NCBI RefSeq assembly: GCF_003711225.1
Contig: NZ_CP031030.1
Coordinates: 1,736,001 to 1,800,000 of the forward strand
DNA length: 64,000 nucleotides
Direction: 5' to 3'
Source of the DNA: Runella sp. SP2
GTDB taxonomy: Bacteria; Bacteroidota; Bacteroidia; Cytophagales; Spirosomataceae
Shown here: in pieces, positions 37,899-46,370 of the stretch
Position numbering within the stretch: position 1 is the stretch's first letter
How the letters are laid out: each line of letters begins with the position of its first letter
Made by a program: the position numbers and the translations under genes
The notes under the pieces: model-generated
Told to the model about the DNA's origin: nothing
The model's input: the letters and a program-made list of their open reading frames with translations, nothing else
The model's database searches: none

Positions 37899-38321
37899 AT
37901 GACAATTAACGAAAAACAGGACGCTCTTATCGAAGATTTTGACCTCTTCGATGACCAATTGGAAAAAACCCAGTATATCATTGACTTGGGAAAAAAGCTG
38001 TCTCCGATTGCGGAGGAATATAAAACCGATGATAACCTCATCAAAGGTTGCCAGTCGCGGGTGTGGTTACATACCGAAATGCGCGGTGATCGGGTGTATT
38101 TTGAGGCCGACAGCGAACCTACTGCCCAAATTAGTAAAGGATTGGTGAGTTTGCTGATTAAAATCCTTTCGGGCGAAAAACCAGAGGATGTAGCCAATGC
38201 AGATTTGTACTTCATTGATAAAATTGGCATGAGTACCATCATCACTTCGCGTCGCGCAGGTGGTTTGGCCTCAATGATTGTACGTATGAAAGACTTTGCC
38301 CAAAAACAACTTATTGCTTAA
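37899..38321 (+). CDS. sufE: Cysteine desulfuration protein SufE
   Basis: 140-residue partner of SufS that accepts persulfide sulfur on a conserved Cys and passes it to the SufBCD scaffold. The acceptor is Cys 51 in DNLIKGCQSRVWL, the defining motif. The C-terminal region GMSTIITSRRAGGLASMIVR is also typical. Located between sufS and the DUF59 gene; spacing of 36 and 12 bp supports one operon. Confidence 0.96.
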   Translation: MTINEKQDALIEDFDLFDDQLEKTQYIIDLGKKLSPIAEEYKTDDNLIKGCQSRVWLHTEMRGDRVYFEADSEPTAQISKGLVSLLIKILSGEKPEDVANADLYFIDKIGMSTIITSRRAGGLASMIVRMKDFAQKQLIA

Positions 38322-38333
38322 CACTTACGTATT

Positions 38334-38645
38334 ATGTCTGAAGCAGAACTGAAAGAAGAAGTCGTCAAAGCCATCAAGCAAGTATATGACCCCGAAATCC
38401 CCGTGGACGTGTGGGAACTTGGCTTGATTTATGACCTTAAAATATTCCCTGTCAATAATGTTTATGTCGAAATGACCCTCACATCGCCATCGTGCCCTTC
38501 AGCAGGTACAATCCCTGTTGAAGTAGAACAAAAAATTCGCGAAATTGAGGGAATCAACGATGTTAGCGTTGAGCTGACTTGGGATCCGCCGTACTCGCAA
38601 GATATGATGAGCGACGAAGCCAAACTTGAACTTGGTTTTATGTAG
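38334..38645 (+). CDS. SUF-system DUF59 (MIP18/SufT-like) protein
   Basis: 103-residue DUF59 protein, related to SufT and eukaryotic MIP18/CIA2, with a role in Fe-S cluster maturation or transfer. Signatures: VYDPEIPVDVWELGLIYDLK, MTLTSPSCPSAGTIPVEVEQ with the conserved reactive Cys, and LTWDPPYSQDMMSDEAKLEL. It is in the short SUF-operon form without the N-terminal extension of SufT. Twelve bp after sufE. Confidence 0.93.
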   Translation: MSEAELKEEVVKAIKQVYDPEIPVDVWELGLIYDLKIFPVNNVYVEMTLTSPSCPSAGTIPVEVEQKIREIEGINDVSVELTWDPPYSQDMMSDEAKLELGFM

Positions 38646-38706
38646 CCGTCATTCCCCTCGGGGAAAAAATAACAAAAACTGTCAACTTAAAAACTGTAAA
38701 CAGATT

Positions 38707-39135
38707 ATGTATCCTCCACATTTAGTAGCTCCAATGCGGGCTCAATTGACCGATAACGGTTTTACTAGCCTAGAAACGGCTGAAGCAGTGGATCAATTTA
38801 TGGCAAATGCCAAAGGAACTACCCTCGTCGTAGTAAACTCGGTGTGCGGTTGTGCGGCTGGTGCAGCCCGTCCAGGCGTGTTGGGGGCGTTGCATTACAG
38901 CGATGTGAAACCTGATAACTTGGTAACGGTTTTTGCGGGTGCTGACATCGAAGCTACTGCTAAAATGCGCGAGTATTGCTTGCCTTATCCTCCGTCATCG
39001 CCAGCGATTGCGATTTTTAAAGACGATGAATTGGTGCACTTTATTGAGCGCCACCACATCGAAGGACGCAATGCTCAAATGATTGGCGAACACCTCATTA
39101 CTGCTTTTGAAGAGTTCTGCGGCGAAAAAGCTTAA
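38707..39135 (+). CDS. BrxA/BrxB family bacilliredoxin
   Basis: 142-residue thioredoxin-fold protein of the YphP/YqiW (DUF1094) family, which removes bacillithiol from mixed disulfides on proteins. The motif CGC at residues 47-49 (VVNSVCGCAAGAARPGV) is the known active site. ATG 38707 starts the conserved MYPPHLVAPMR; an upstream extension overlaps the preceding gene. It lies in the suf operon, suggesting protection or repair of thiols during cluster assembly. Bacillithiol use by this organism is inferred. Confidence 0.93.
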   Translation: MYPPHLVAPMRAQLTDNGFTSLETAEAVDQFMANAKGTTLVVVNSVCGCAAGAARPGVLGALHYSDVKPDNLVTVFAGADIEATAKMREYCLPYPPSSPAIAIFKDDELVHFIERHHIEGRNAQMIGEHLITAFEEFCGEKA

Positions 39136-39154
39136 TTTATAAAATCTCCTAAGA

Positions 39155-39187
39155 AATCCTCTCCTCTTTGTAGCGAGAGGATTTTTT
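39155..39187 (+). terminator. Terminator of the suf operon
   Basis: Arms ATCCTCTC (39155-39162) and GAGAGGAT (39174-39181), followed by a run of T. Confidence 0.85.
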
Positions 39188-39261
39188 TATGGAGTTTGTA
39201 GTGGTTGGTTCTAAACTTCTATCTTCAATAATTTGTTACCCACATATTAACCTTTTTAGAC

Positions 39262-40365
39262 ATGATAGGTCATCGCTTTTCTGAATTTAAACTGTCTGAG
39301 GAATCAGGGAAAAACAAATTTGACGAGTTGTTGAACATTTTTCAACAATTGCTTTTGATGACTTCGGGCGATGTGTCGCAGGCGATGTCGTGGATGAATC
39401 AGTTGGATCGTCAATACAAACTGACGGATGACCAATACGGAATTGGTGATTTTTTCGACGATTTGAAACGCAAAGGCTACATTACCGAAGAAAACGAAGA
39501 GGGGCAAGTAATGATGACGCCCAAAAGCGAGCGGAGTATTCGTAAAAGTGCCCTTGAAGAGATCTTTGGAAAGCTCAAACGTTCTAAGTCGGGGGGCAAT
39601 CACCGTACACCTTATACGGGTGTGGGAGATGAGCTTAGTAGCGATGTTCGTAATTTTCAATTTGGGGATTCGTTGGAACAAATTTCGATGACGGAGTCCA
39701 TCAAAAATGCGCAAATCAACCACGGTGCCGAAGATTTCTATTTGTTAGAAAATGATTTGGAGGTCGTTGATAAAGAGCAGAAAACTAGCACGGCTACGGT
39801 GCTAATGATTGACATTAGTCACTCTATGATTTTGTACGGGGAAGACCGTATTACCCCTGCCAAAAAAGTAGCGTTGGCGATGGCGGAGTTGATTAAGACC
39901 AAGTATCCCAAAGATATGCTCGACATCATCGTTTTTGGAAACGATGCGTGGCAAATTCAAATCAAAGACTTACCGTATTTGGAAGTAGGGCCTTACCATA
40001 CCAATACGGTTGCGGGACTTGAATTGGCGATGGATTTGCTGCGTCGTCGCAAGACCAAAAACAAGCAGATATTCATGATTACCGACGGAAAACCTACTTG
40101 TTTGAAGGAAGGAATAAAGTACTATAAAAATAGCTTTGGCCTCGACCGCAAGATTGTAAGCAAAACGCTTACGTTGGCTGCGCAATGCCGTCGATTGGAG
40201 ATTCCGATTACAACCTTTATGATTGCGTCGGATCCTTATTTGAAGCAATTTGTGCAGGAGTTTACGCGGGTCAACAACGGTAGGGCGTATTACAGCAATC
40301 TCAAAGGCTTGGGCGGTTTTGTGCTTGAAGATTTTCAACGTAACCGTCGTAAAAACTTAAAATAG
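39262..40365 (+). CDS. VWA domain-containing protein
   Basis: 367-residue cytosolic protein. A helical N-terminal region (about 1-110) precedes a von Willebrand A domain (about 160-350) with an intact MIDAS: MIDISHSMILYGEDR (DxSxS), later FGNDAW and MITDGKPT. No signal peptide or membrane segment. VWA proteins of this kind often pair with MoxR AAA ATPases, but none is next to it. The stop codon overlaps the start of the cytochrome gene by one base (TAGTG), so the two are translationally coupled. Confidence 0.88.
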   Translation: MIGHRFSEFKLSEESGKNKFDELLNIFQQLLLMTSGDVSQAMSWMNQLDRQYKLTDDQYGIGDFFDDLKRKGYITEENEEGQVMMTPKSERSIRKSALEEIFGKLKRSKSGGNHRTPYTGVGDELSSDVRNFQFGDSLEQISMTESIKNAQINHGAEDFYLLENDLEVVDKEQKTSTATVLMIDISHSMILYGEDRITPAKKVALAMAELIKTKYPKDMLDIIVFGNDAWQIQIKDLPYLEVGPYHTNTVAGLELAMDLLRRRKTKNKQIFMITDGKPTCLKEGIKYYKNSFGLDRKIVSKTLTLAAQCRRLEIPITTFMIASDPYLKQFVQEFTRVNNGRAYYSNLKGLGGFVLEDFQRNRRKNLK

Positions 40366-41561
40366 TGTCCTCAAAAAAACTCTTTTACCTTTCTCTTGTC
40401 GTTTTTGTGGGCATAGTGGCGTATCAAGTCTATTTGAAAGCCACGGAAAAAGAAGTAAAACCGCTGACCAAAACGTGGGAAAAGGCGGTGCCACATCAGC
40501 AAGTTCCAAAAGGATTAGCTTCTTTGAGTGCCAAACAGTGCGGAGCTTGCCATCAGGCGCATTACGAAGAATGGCAGTATTCGACGCACTCACACGCGTG
40601 GACGGATAAACAGTTTCAGGCGGAACTCAAAAAGGAATCGAGTCCTTATCTGTGCATCAACTGCCATATTCCGCTGCAAAATCAGCAGGAATACATCGTT
40701 TCGGGTCTTATCGACGGGGATATTTACCAGCCTGTAAAACAGAAAAACCCACATTTTGACCGTGAACTTCAACAAGAAGGCATCAATTGTGCGAGTTGCC
40801 ACGTGAGGGATAACGTGGTGATTGGCACAACGGGCACGGTCAAAGCCCCGCACGCCACTAAAAAAGACCCCCAATTTTTATCAGAAAAACTCTGTATTTC
40901 GTGCCACAATGCCAGCGCCGTCGTAACGCCAACGCTCGTTTGTACTTTTGAAACGGGCGATGAATGGAAAAAAGGGCCTTTTTATGGCAAAAAAACGTGC
41001 ATTAGCTGCCACATGGAGCCCGTAGAAAGAGAAGTTGTAACAGGCTATGGCAAGCGGCTAAGTCATTTACACTACTTTGCTGGTTCGGGCATACCGAAAG
41101 AGAAAGGCGCTAAAACCAAGGGGCTGAATGGGTTGTCGTTTACGACTTCAAAATTGGCTACTACTTACAAGGTCGGGGAGGAACTTGACTACCAATTGAC
41201 GTTGAAAAATGAATTTGCAGGGCACCGCCTTCCAACGGGTGACCCCGAACGTTACTACGCAATTTTGTTGGAACTCGTAAATGCTGAAAACAAGGTTATT
41301 GCTTCAAAATCCGACCGAATCGGAGAGAAATGGGAGTGGTGGCCCGCTGCAAAAAAACTTTCAGACAACAACCTAAACCCTGGTGAAGAACGCTCTTTTG
41401 TGTTGAAACAGACATTGAAAAGTTCTCAATCGTTGACACTCCGCGCCAAAGTGACCAAACACCGCCTCAACCAAGAATCAGCTACCTACAACAAACTAGA
41501 CAGCAGCTATCCGTTGTCGATAACGGTGTTTGAGAAAGAGTATAAAGTTTTGGTGAAGTAA
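40365..41561 (+). CDS. Membrane-anchored pentahaem cytochrome c
   Basis: 398-residue periplasmic cytochrome with an N-terminal signal anchor (about 5-22, FYLSLVVFVGIVAY). Five CxxCH haem sites: residues 59-63 (CGACH), 97-101 (CINCH), 142-146 (CASCH), 177-181 (CISCH) and 212-216 (CISCH), as in cytochrome c554-type families. The C-terminal part (about 255-398) is an Ig-like beta domain. It starts with a GTG in a TAGTG overlap with the VWA gene. The redox partner and electron acceptor cannot be deduced. Confidence 0.87.
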   Translation: MSSKKLFYLSLVVFVGIVAYQVYLKATEKEVKPLTKTWEKAVPHQQVPKGLASLSAKQCGACHQAHYEEWQYSTHSHAWTDKQFQAELKKESSPYLCINCHIPLQNQQEYIVSGLIDGDIYQPVKQKNPHFDRELQQEGINCASCHVRDNVVIGTTGTVKAPHATKKDPQFLSEKLCISCHNASAVVTPTLVCTFETGDEWKKGPFYGKKTCISCHMEPVEREVVTGYGKRLSHLHYFAGSGIPKEKGAKTKGLNGLSFTTSKLATTYKVGEELDYQLTLKNEFAGHRLPTGDPERYYAILLELVNAENKVIASKSDRIGEKWEWWPAAKKLSDNNLNPGEERSFVLKQTLKSSQSLTLRAKVTKHRLNQESATYNKLDSSYPLSITVFEKEYKVLVK

Positions 41562-41568
41562 ATAGGGC

Positions 41569-41769
<201 letters not shown>

Positions 41770-41854
41770 TGTGTTGCGAATTTTGTTGAGTAAATGTTTG
41801 GAAAGCAAGATACACTAAGTTGGTGTTATTGAGAGTGATTCGCCTGATTTTAAT

Positions 41855-42856
41855 TTATAATTTGAAAGCCATTACATAATCATTCTGCACTTCGGTGCCA
41901 AGTACAAAAACGTGCTCGCCTATTTTTTCAAATCCCATTTTGGTGTAAAACTGTAACGCGCGGGCGTTTTCTTCCCAAACACCTAGCCAAACGGTTTCAA
42001 ATCCCGATTTTTTGCACCAATCAAGGTTCGATTGCATTAAATGCTTCCCAAGGTTTTGTCCGTGGAAGGCTTTGTCAACGTAAAATCGCTCAATTTCAAT
42101 GACATTTTCCGACGACAATTCTTTCGGCGCATGATTTTTAATCAATTTGGTAAAGCCAATGAGTTGTCCTGCTTTTTTCAGAAGTAAGTATTGAACGGAA
42201 GTGTCTTCGAGTTCAGCCTGAATTTGTTTCAGGTTAAACTTCTCGGAAATGTGCTTTTCCATGTTTTCTGGCGTGTTATAAACGGCGTAGGTATCTATAA
42301 ACGTTTGCTCACTTAAATCCCTTAATTCTTGCGCATCGATAAACGAAGCAGTCTCAATATGGGGCAATTGAATTTCGTATTTTTGTTCAATCAACGAAAC
42401 CCCCAAAGCTGTGCTTTCTACCTCTTGACTGCGTTGAAACCCGTAAGAAAGGTAAAGCGAAGCGGCCTCTTCTAAGCCTTTAACCGTCCACAAATAACAA
42501 GAAGCATAGTTGGCTTTTTGTAAAAAATCGAAGAATTGCGCCATCAATTTTTTCCCCAAACCGAGCCCGCGAAATTCCTTTTTTAGAAGAAAATACCGCA
42601 ATTGTGCACTGTTTCCACGGTTCATTAAAAAAAGACTTCCTATCACTTCGTCTTGATACTCACACAACCAAACCGCATTTTTGGAGGTATCGAATTGTTG
42701 GGCAAATTCTTGTAGCCCCTTCTCGACATACCGATTAAAAGCTGCGCCACTGAAGCTAAACCCATCTCGATAAACCTCGTCGTGAAGTTTTGCAACCGCA
42801 GCGGTATCTTCTTCTGGTCGAAAAGCAGTACGAATGCTGATGTGCGATAAATTCAT
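41855..42856 (-). CDS. Tandem GNAT acetyltransferase
   Basis: 333-residue protein with two GNAT folds in one chain. Domain 1 (about 1-165) shows LLKKEFRGLGLGKKLMAQFF and YLSYGFQ; domain 2 (about 170-333) shows RFYVDKAFHGQNLGKHLMQS (Q/RxxGxG/A-type acetyl-CoA loop), YTKMGFEKIGEHVF. Substrates unknown. ATG overlaps the stop of the next GNAT gene upstream (TAATG), so the pair is translationally coupled. Confidence 0.87.
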   Translation of the reverse strand: MNLSHISIRTAFRPEEDTAAVAKLHDEVYRDGFSFSGAAFNRYVEKGLQEFAQQFDTSKNAVWLCEYQDEVIGSLFLMNRGNSAQLRYFLLKKEFRGLGLGKKLMAQFFDFLQKANYASCYLWTVKGLEEAASLYLSYGFQRSQEVESTALGVSLIEQKYEIQLPHIETASFIDAQELRDLSEQTFIDTYAVYNTPENMEKHISEKFNLKQIQAELEDTSVQYLLLKKAGQLIGFTKLIKNHAPKELSSENVIEIERFYVDKAFHGQNLGKHLMQSNLDWCKKSGFETVWLGVWEENARALQFYTKMGFEKIGEHVFVLGTEVQNDYVMAFKL

Positions 42857-43344
42857 TAGTTAAGATTTTTCTGGTAAAAGACACTGTCAACGGCCATACG
42901 TGGAAACTCAATGGGTAATTCTTCAACTGGTACTTGGGCAAAACCATTTTTTTCGTAAAAGCGCATTGCAGCCTGTAAACGAGGGTTAGTCCCCAAATAT
43001 AATCGATCAATGTTATGTAAATCACAGTGCTTTGTAAGCGTAGAAAGTAATCGAGAAGCTACCCCAAAAGCTTTTCCGCGATAGTCTTGGTGGACAAACA
43101 TCTTGCGAATAGCGCCCATGTTGTTGCCAATGTCGATGAGGGCGATTGTGCCTACTAATGTACCATCAATGGTGGTTGCTACCCAAAAATTACCCGCATT
43201 TTTGCAATAAAACTCAGGGATAATCAACAAATCGGGCTGGTCTTCGAGGGTGATAGGAACTTTAAATTCAATCTGTTGAATGTCTAAAATTAAGTCAATA
43301 ATGGGTTCTTCATAGACGGATTGGTACTCCAAAATTTGTATCAT
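42856..43344 (-). CDS. GNAT family N-acetyltransferase
   Basis: 162-residue single-domain GNAT. The acetyl-CoA-binding segment is RKMFVHQDYRGKAFGVASRL, with TNPRLQAAMRFYEKNGF as motif B. Substrate unknown. It is the first gene of a two-gene operon with the tandem GNAT and is divergent from the LysR gene across 124 bp, so the LysR protein may control it. Confidence 0.88.
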   Translation of the reverse strand: MIQILEYQSVYEEPIIDLILDIQQIEFKVPITLEDQPDLLIIPEFYCKNAGNFWVATTIDGTLVGTIALIDIGNNMGAIRKMFVHQDYRGKAFGVASRLLSTLTKHCDLHNIDRLYLGTNPRLQAAMRFYEKNGFAQVPVEELPIEFPRMAVDSVFYQKNLN

Positions 43345-43468
43345 GGCAGTATAGGTGGTGGTGAGTTTTAAAGTAATGGTGCAAATTAAATACGTGGTTT
43401 TAATAATTAGAAATGTTATTTTTTGATAGATTTATGCTGAAAATGTATAAGTGTTTTCTATTTAAAAA

Positions 43469-44365
43469 ATGGATTTTCGCCAACTGAATTATTTTTTGGG
43501 GGTTGCAGAGGAGTTACATTTTTCTCGGGCTGCCGAGAAACTTTTTATCGTTCAACCTGCACTCAGCCGTCATATTCAGCAATTGGAAGAGGAGTTGGGA
43601 GTTGTTTTGTTTGAGCGTGACAAACGTAACGTAAAGTTGACGCCTGCGGGAAGCTATTTTCGGGATGAAATCAGCCGAATGCAGCTTCAATTGAGGAATA
43701 TCATTGAACAAACCCAACGTATTCACGGTGGTTCGATAGGAACTATACGTATGGGACACCCAGGTTCGGCGCTTTATTCCATTCTTCCCGAAGTGTTGTC
43801 GATGATGTACCTACGATTTCCCGATGTGAAAGTCCAACTTACGGAAATTGCTGAAGTTGAGCTTATTGCAGCTTTGTCGAGCCACGAAATTGACGTGGGC
43901 TTTACCCGTGAAATTTCTACAGATGCGCAGTTTACGACACAATTATTGTTTGAAGAACATTTTGCCTTGGTTGTTCCAACCGATCATTGGTTGAATGAAT
44001 CTACCTTTACGGGTATTGAGCAGTGTTTAGAATCAGGTTTCATTTTGCCCAAAATCGAGATGGATGTCAACTACGGGAAGTTGTTGAACAACGTGTTTGA
44101 ACAAGGCGGTTTTCGGCCAAAAGTAGTTTATCACTCCAATTACGGAGCTACGATTTTGCGGTTGGTGGAGAAGAAACTCGGTTTGTCGGTGCTTCCAATT
44201 TCGTATCGTCAGGGTTCTTCGGCGTTGGGTGTACGCTTTATTAAATTACCAAATCTTACCCAATTATACTTAATTTGGCGTTCCGAAGATACCAACCCCG
44301 TGCTGCCACACATTCGCGAAATTGCGCACGAAGCCGTAGGACATTTATCGTTTGACCAGTTTTAA
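43469..44365 (+). CDS. LysR family transcriptional regulator
   Basis: 298-residue LysR-type regulator. The winged HTH is at 1-60 (MDFRQLNYFLGVAEELHFSR, AAEKLFIVQPALSRHIQQLE), followed by a periplasmic-binding-protein-like effector domain (about 90-295). Typical arrangement is autoregulation and control of the divergent gene, here the GNAT pair starting at 43344. Its effector cannot be predicted. Confidence 0.92.
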   Translation: MDFRQLNYFLGVAEELHFSRAAEKLFIVQPALSRHIQQLEEELGVVLFERDKRNVKLTPAGSYFRDEISRMQLQLRNIIEQTQRIHGGSIGTIRMGHPGSALYSILPEVLSMMYLRFPDVKVQLTEIAEVELIAALSSHEIDVGFTREISTDAQFTTQLLFEEHFALVVPTDHWLNESTFTGIEQCLESGFILPKIEMDVNYGKLLNNVFEQGGFRPKVVYHSNYGATILRLVEKKLGLSVLPISYRQGSSALGVRFIKLPNLTQLYLIWRSEDTNPVLPHIREIAHEAVGHLSFDQF

Positions 44366-44424
44366 GGGTGTTAACCGTTGGCCTGAAATTTTTACTCTAC
44401 TACTTTATAAAGTTGTTTAATAGG

Positions 44425-44940
44425 ATGGAGATTAGAAAATCAACATTAGAGGATTTGAGCCGAATCCAGCAATTGTACAAAACCGTCGCGCGGCGCTCGG
44501 GAGGGATTGCCCGCAAAGAACACGAGATTTTAGAAAGCTATATTTATAATTTTCTGAGTAAAAGCTTAGCCAATGGTTGTTCAATGGTGGCCGAAGAGGC
44601 GGGTGAGATTGTGGCCGAAGTCCACACCTATTCATTGGGTATTGAGTGTTTTACACATTTGTTTGGAGATACAACCATTTGCGTACACCCTGATTACCAA
44701 GGAAAAGGTGTGGGAAAGAGGTTGTTTACGGCTTTGTTGGAATACGTTCAAACGGAAAGAAAAGACATACTACGGGTGGAACTTCATGCGCGCGAGAGTA
44801 ACCCAACGGCGATTGAACTGTATAAAAAAATAGGATTTAAAATTGAAGGTAGGGCAGAAGGAAGAGTGCTCGACCCCGATGGAAGCATCGTAGCAGATGT
44901 CCCGATGGGTTGGTTAAATCCTAATTTTCAACGTTCTTAA
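44425..44940 (+). CDS. GNAT family N-acetyltransferase
   Basis: 171-residue GNAT with VHPDYQGKGVGKRLFTALLE as the acetyl-CoA loop and NPTAIELYKKIGFKIEGRAE (RimI/RimJ-like motif B). ATG 44425 starts the domain; a 19-codon hydrophobic extension upstream is not needed. It follows the LysR gene by 59 bp on the same strand. Substrate unknown. Confidence 0.88.
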   Translation: MEIRKSTLEDLSRIQQLYKTVARRSGGIARKEHEILESYIYNFLSKSLANGCSMVAEEAGEIVAEVHTYSLGIECFTHLFGDTTICVHPDYQGKGVGKRLFTALLEYVQTERKDILRVELHARESNPTAIELYKKIGFKIEGRAEGRVLDPDGSIVADVPMGWLNPNFQRS

Positions 44941-44946
44941 ACGGCT

Positions 44947-44969
44947 CGCCCCGACATACTGTCGGGGCG
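44947..44969. terminator. GC-rich hairpin between convergent genes
   Basis: Perfect 10-bp arms CGCCCCGACA and TGTCGGGGCG with a TAC loop between the GNAT and E2 genes. No T-run, so it could also be a dispersed palindrome. Confidence 0.55.
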
Positions 44970-45023
44970 AAAATGGCCTAGCGTCTCCGACGCAAATTAA
45001 AAAATAACGTTGGCGTAAAACGC

Positions 45024-46355
45024 TTAGAACAACTTCCGATTCAAGTCAAACTCAGAAAGGTAGTCGCTTACGCGTTTGACAAACATTCCTCCCAACGCAC
45101 CATCTACCACGCGGTGGTCGTACGAGTGAGAAATGTACATCATGCTACGAATACCAATGACATCGCCTTGGGGAGTTTCGATGACCACGGGGCGTTTCTG
45201 GATGGCTCCAAACGCCATGATGGCTACTTGGGGTTGGAGAATGATGGGCGTTCCCATGATGTTTCCAAACGTGCCAATGTTTGAAACCGTATAAGTGCCT
45301 CCCGCAAGGTCGTCGGCGGTCAGTTTGTTCTGACGAGCACGGTTAGCCAAATCATTGACCTTCTTGGCGAGTCCAATCAAACTGTATTGGTCAGCGTTGT
45401 GAATAACGGGGACAATGAGGTTGCCACTTGGTAAAGCAACGGCCATCCCGACGTTGATGTCTCGCTTTTTGAGAATGGTATCGCCTTCTACCGAAATATT
45501 AATTAAAGGAAAATCTTTGATGGCTTTTACAACCGCTTCAATCAAAAGTGGGGTAAAGGTCAATCCTTCGCCCGTTTGGCGTTTAAATTCATCCTTAATT
45601 TGATTGCGCCAAAGCACGATATTGGTCATGTCGGTTTCTACAAAAGAAGAAACGTGCGGAGAAATTCGCTTCGATTCCACCATTCGTTCCGCGATCATCT
45701 TCCGCATTCGGTCCATCGGCACTACTTCAATTCCTTTTGAAGTTTCGTGTTTTGGGTTTGCTGTTTCGGGTTTCGGGTTTGCCTGTTGACTATCGACCAT
45801 GGACTGTGGACTGCCCCCCATGGACTGTGGACTAGAATTACGGCTGGCTAAATAGTCCAAAATATCCTTTTTGGTGACGCGATTTTCTGCTCCCGTTCCT
45901 GCGATTTGTTCGAGTTCTTGGAGGGAAACGCCCTCCATTTTAGCGATGGTTTGTACCAAAGGGGAATAAAACCGGGTACTTACTGCCTCGCTACTTGTAT
46001 GCGTTGAAGAGGAATGCTGGACATTGGCTACCAACGACTGAGTAACCGTTTCGATTTCTCTTTCAAGGGTTTGTACTTCTTGCGACTCCTCAGCCACGGG
46101 AACTGCCACCGAACCATTGGTTTCAATCCGAATAATGGCATTTCCTACAGGAACGACATCGCCCTCTTTTACTAAAATTTCTGCAATGACGCCACCGTAA
46201 GGAGTAGGAACTTCCGTATCCACTTTATCCGTAGCCACTTCCATCACCGAATCGTCGGCTTCGACGCGGTCGCCTACTTTTTTTAAGATACTAATGATGG
46301 TACACTCCATGACGCTCTCACCCATACGAGGCATCACCATTTCTACTATTGCCAT
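45024..46355 (-). CDS. Dihydrolipoamide acyltransferase (E2) of a 2-oxoacid dehydrogenase complex
   Basis: 443-residue E2 core enzyme that transfers the acyl group from E1 to CoA. One lipoyl domain (about 3-77) with lipoyl Lys in EVATDKVDTEVP, a peripheral-subunit-binding domain (about 130-170, FYSPLVQTIAKMEGVSLQEL), and the catalytic domain (about 210-440) with SHSYDHRVVDGALGG (His and Asp of the active site). The linker between the last two, near residues 174-208, is Ser/Gln/Pro/Asn/Glu rich and comes from dispersed-repeat-like DNA (45742-45833). Whether it serves pyruvate, 2-oxoglutarate or branched-chain acids is not clear; the absence of E1/E3 neighbours leaves this open. Confidence 0.9.
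   Translation of the reverse strand: MAIVEMVMPRMGESVMECTIISILKKVGDRVEADDSVMEVATDKVDTEVPTPYGGVIAEILVKEGDVVPVGNAIIRIETNGSVAVPVAEESQEVQTLEREIETVTQSLVANVQHSSSTHTSSEAVSTRFYSPLVQTIAKMEGVSLQELEQIAGTGAENRVTKKDILDYLASRNSSPQSMGGSPQSMVDSQQANPKPETANPKHETSKGIEVVPMDRMRKMIAERMVESKRISPHVSSFVETDMTNIVLWRNQIKDEFKRQTGEGLTFTPLLIEAVVKAIKDFPLINISVEGDTILKKRDINVGMAVALPSGNLIVPVIHNADQYSLIGLAKKVNDLANRARQNKLTADDLAGGTYTVSNIGTFGNIMGTPIILQPQVAIMAFGAIQKRPVVIETPQGDVIGIRSMMYISHSYDHRVVDGALGGMFVKRVSDYLSEFDLNRKLF
45742..45833. repeat. Repeat-like DNA read in frame in the E2 linker
   Basis: Two blocks. 45742-45782 consists of tandem variants of GGGTTTCGGGTTTGC. 45799-45812 and 45820-45833 are two perfect copies of ATGGACTGTGGACT separated by seven bases. 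On the minus strand both are translated within the E2 linker (PQSM twice; NPKPET and NPKHET). Confidence 0.8.
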
Positions 46356-46370
46356 TGTTGTTGATGTTTT

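Noticed and set aside
45742..45833. CRISPR-like repeats
   Set aside because: The units are short and irregular, without regular spacers, and lie in the coding frame of E2; no cas gene in the window.
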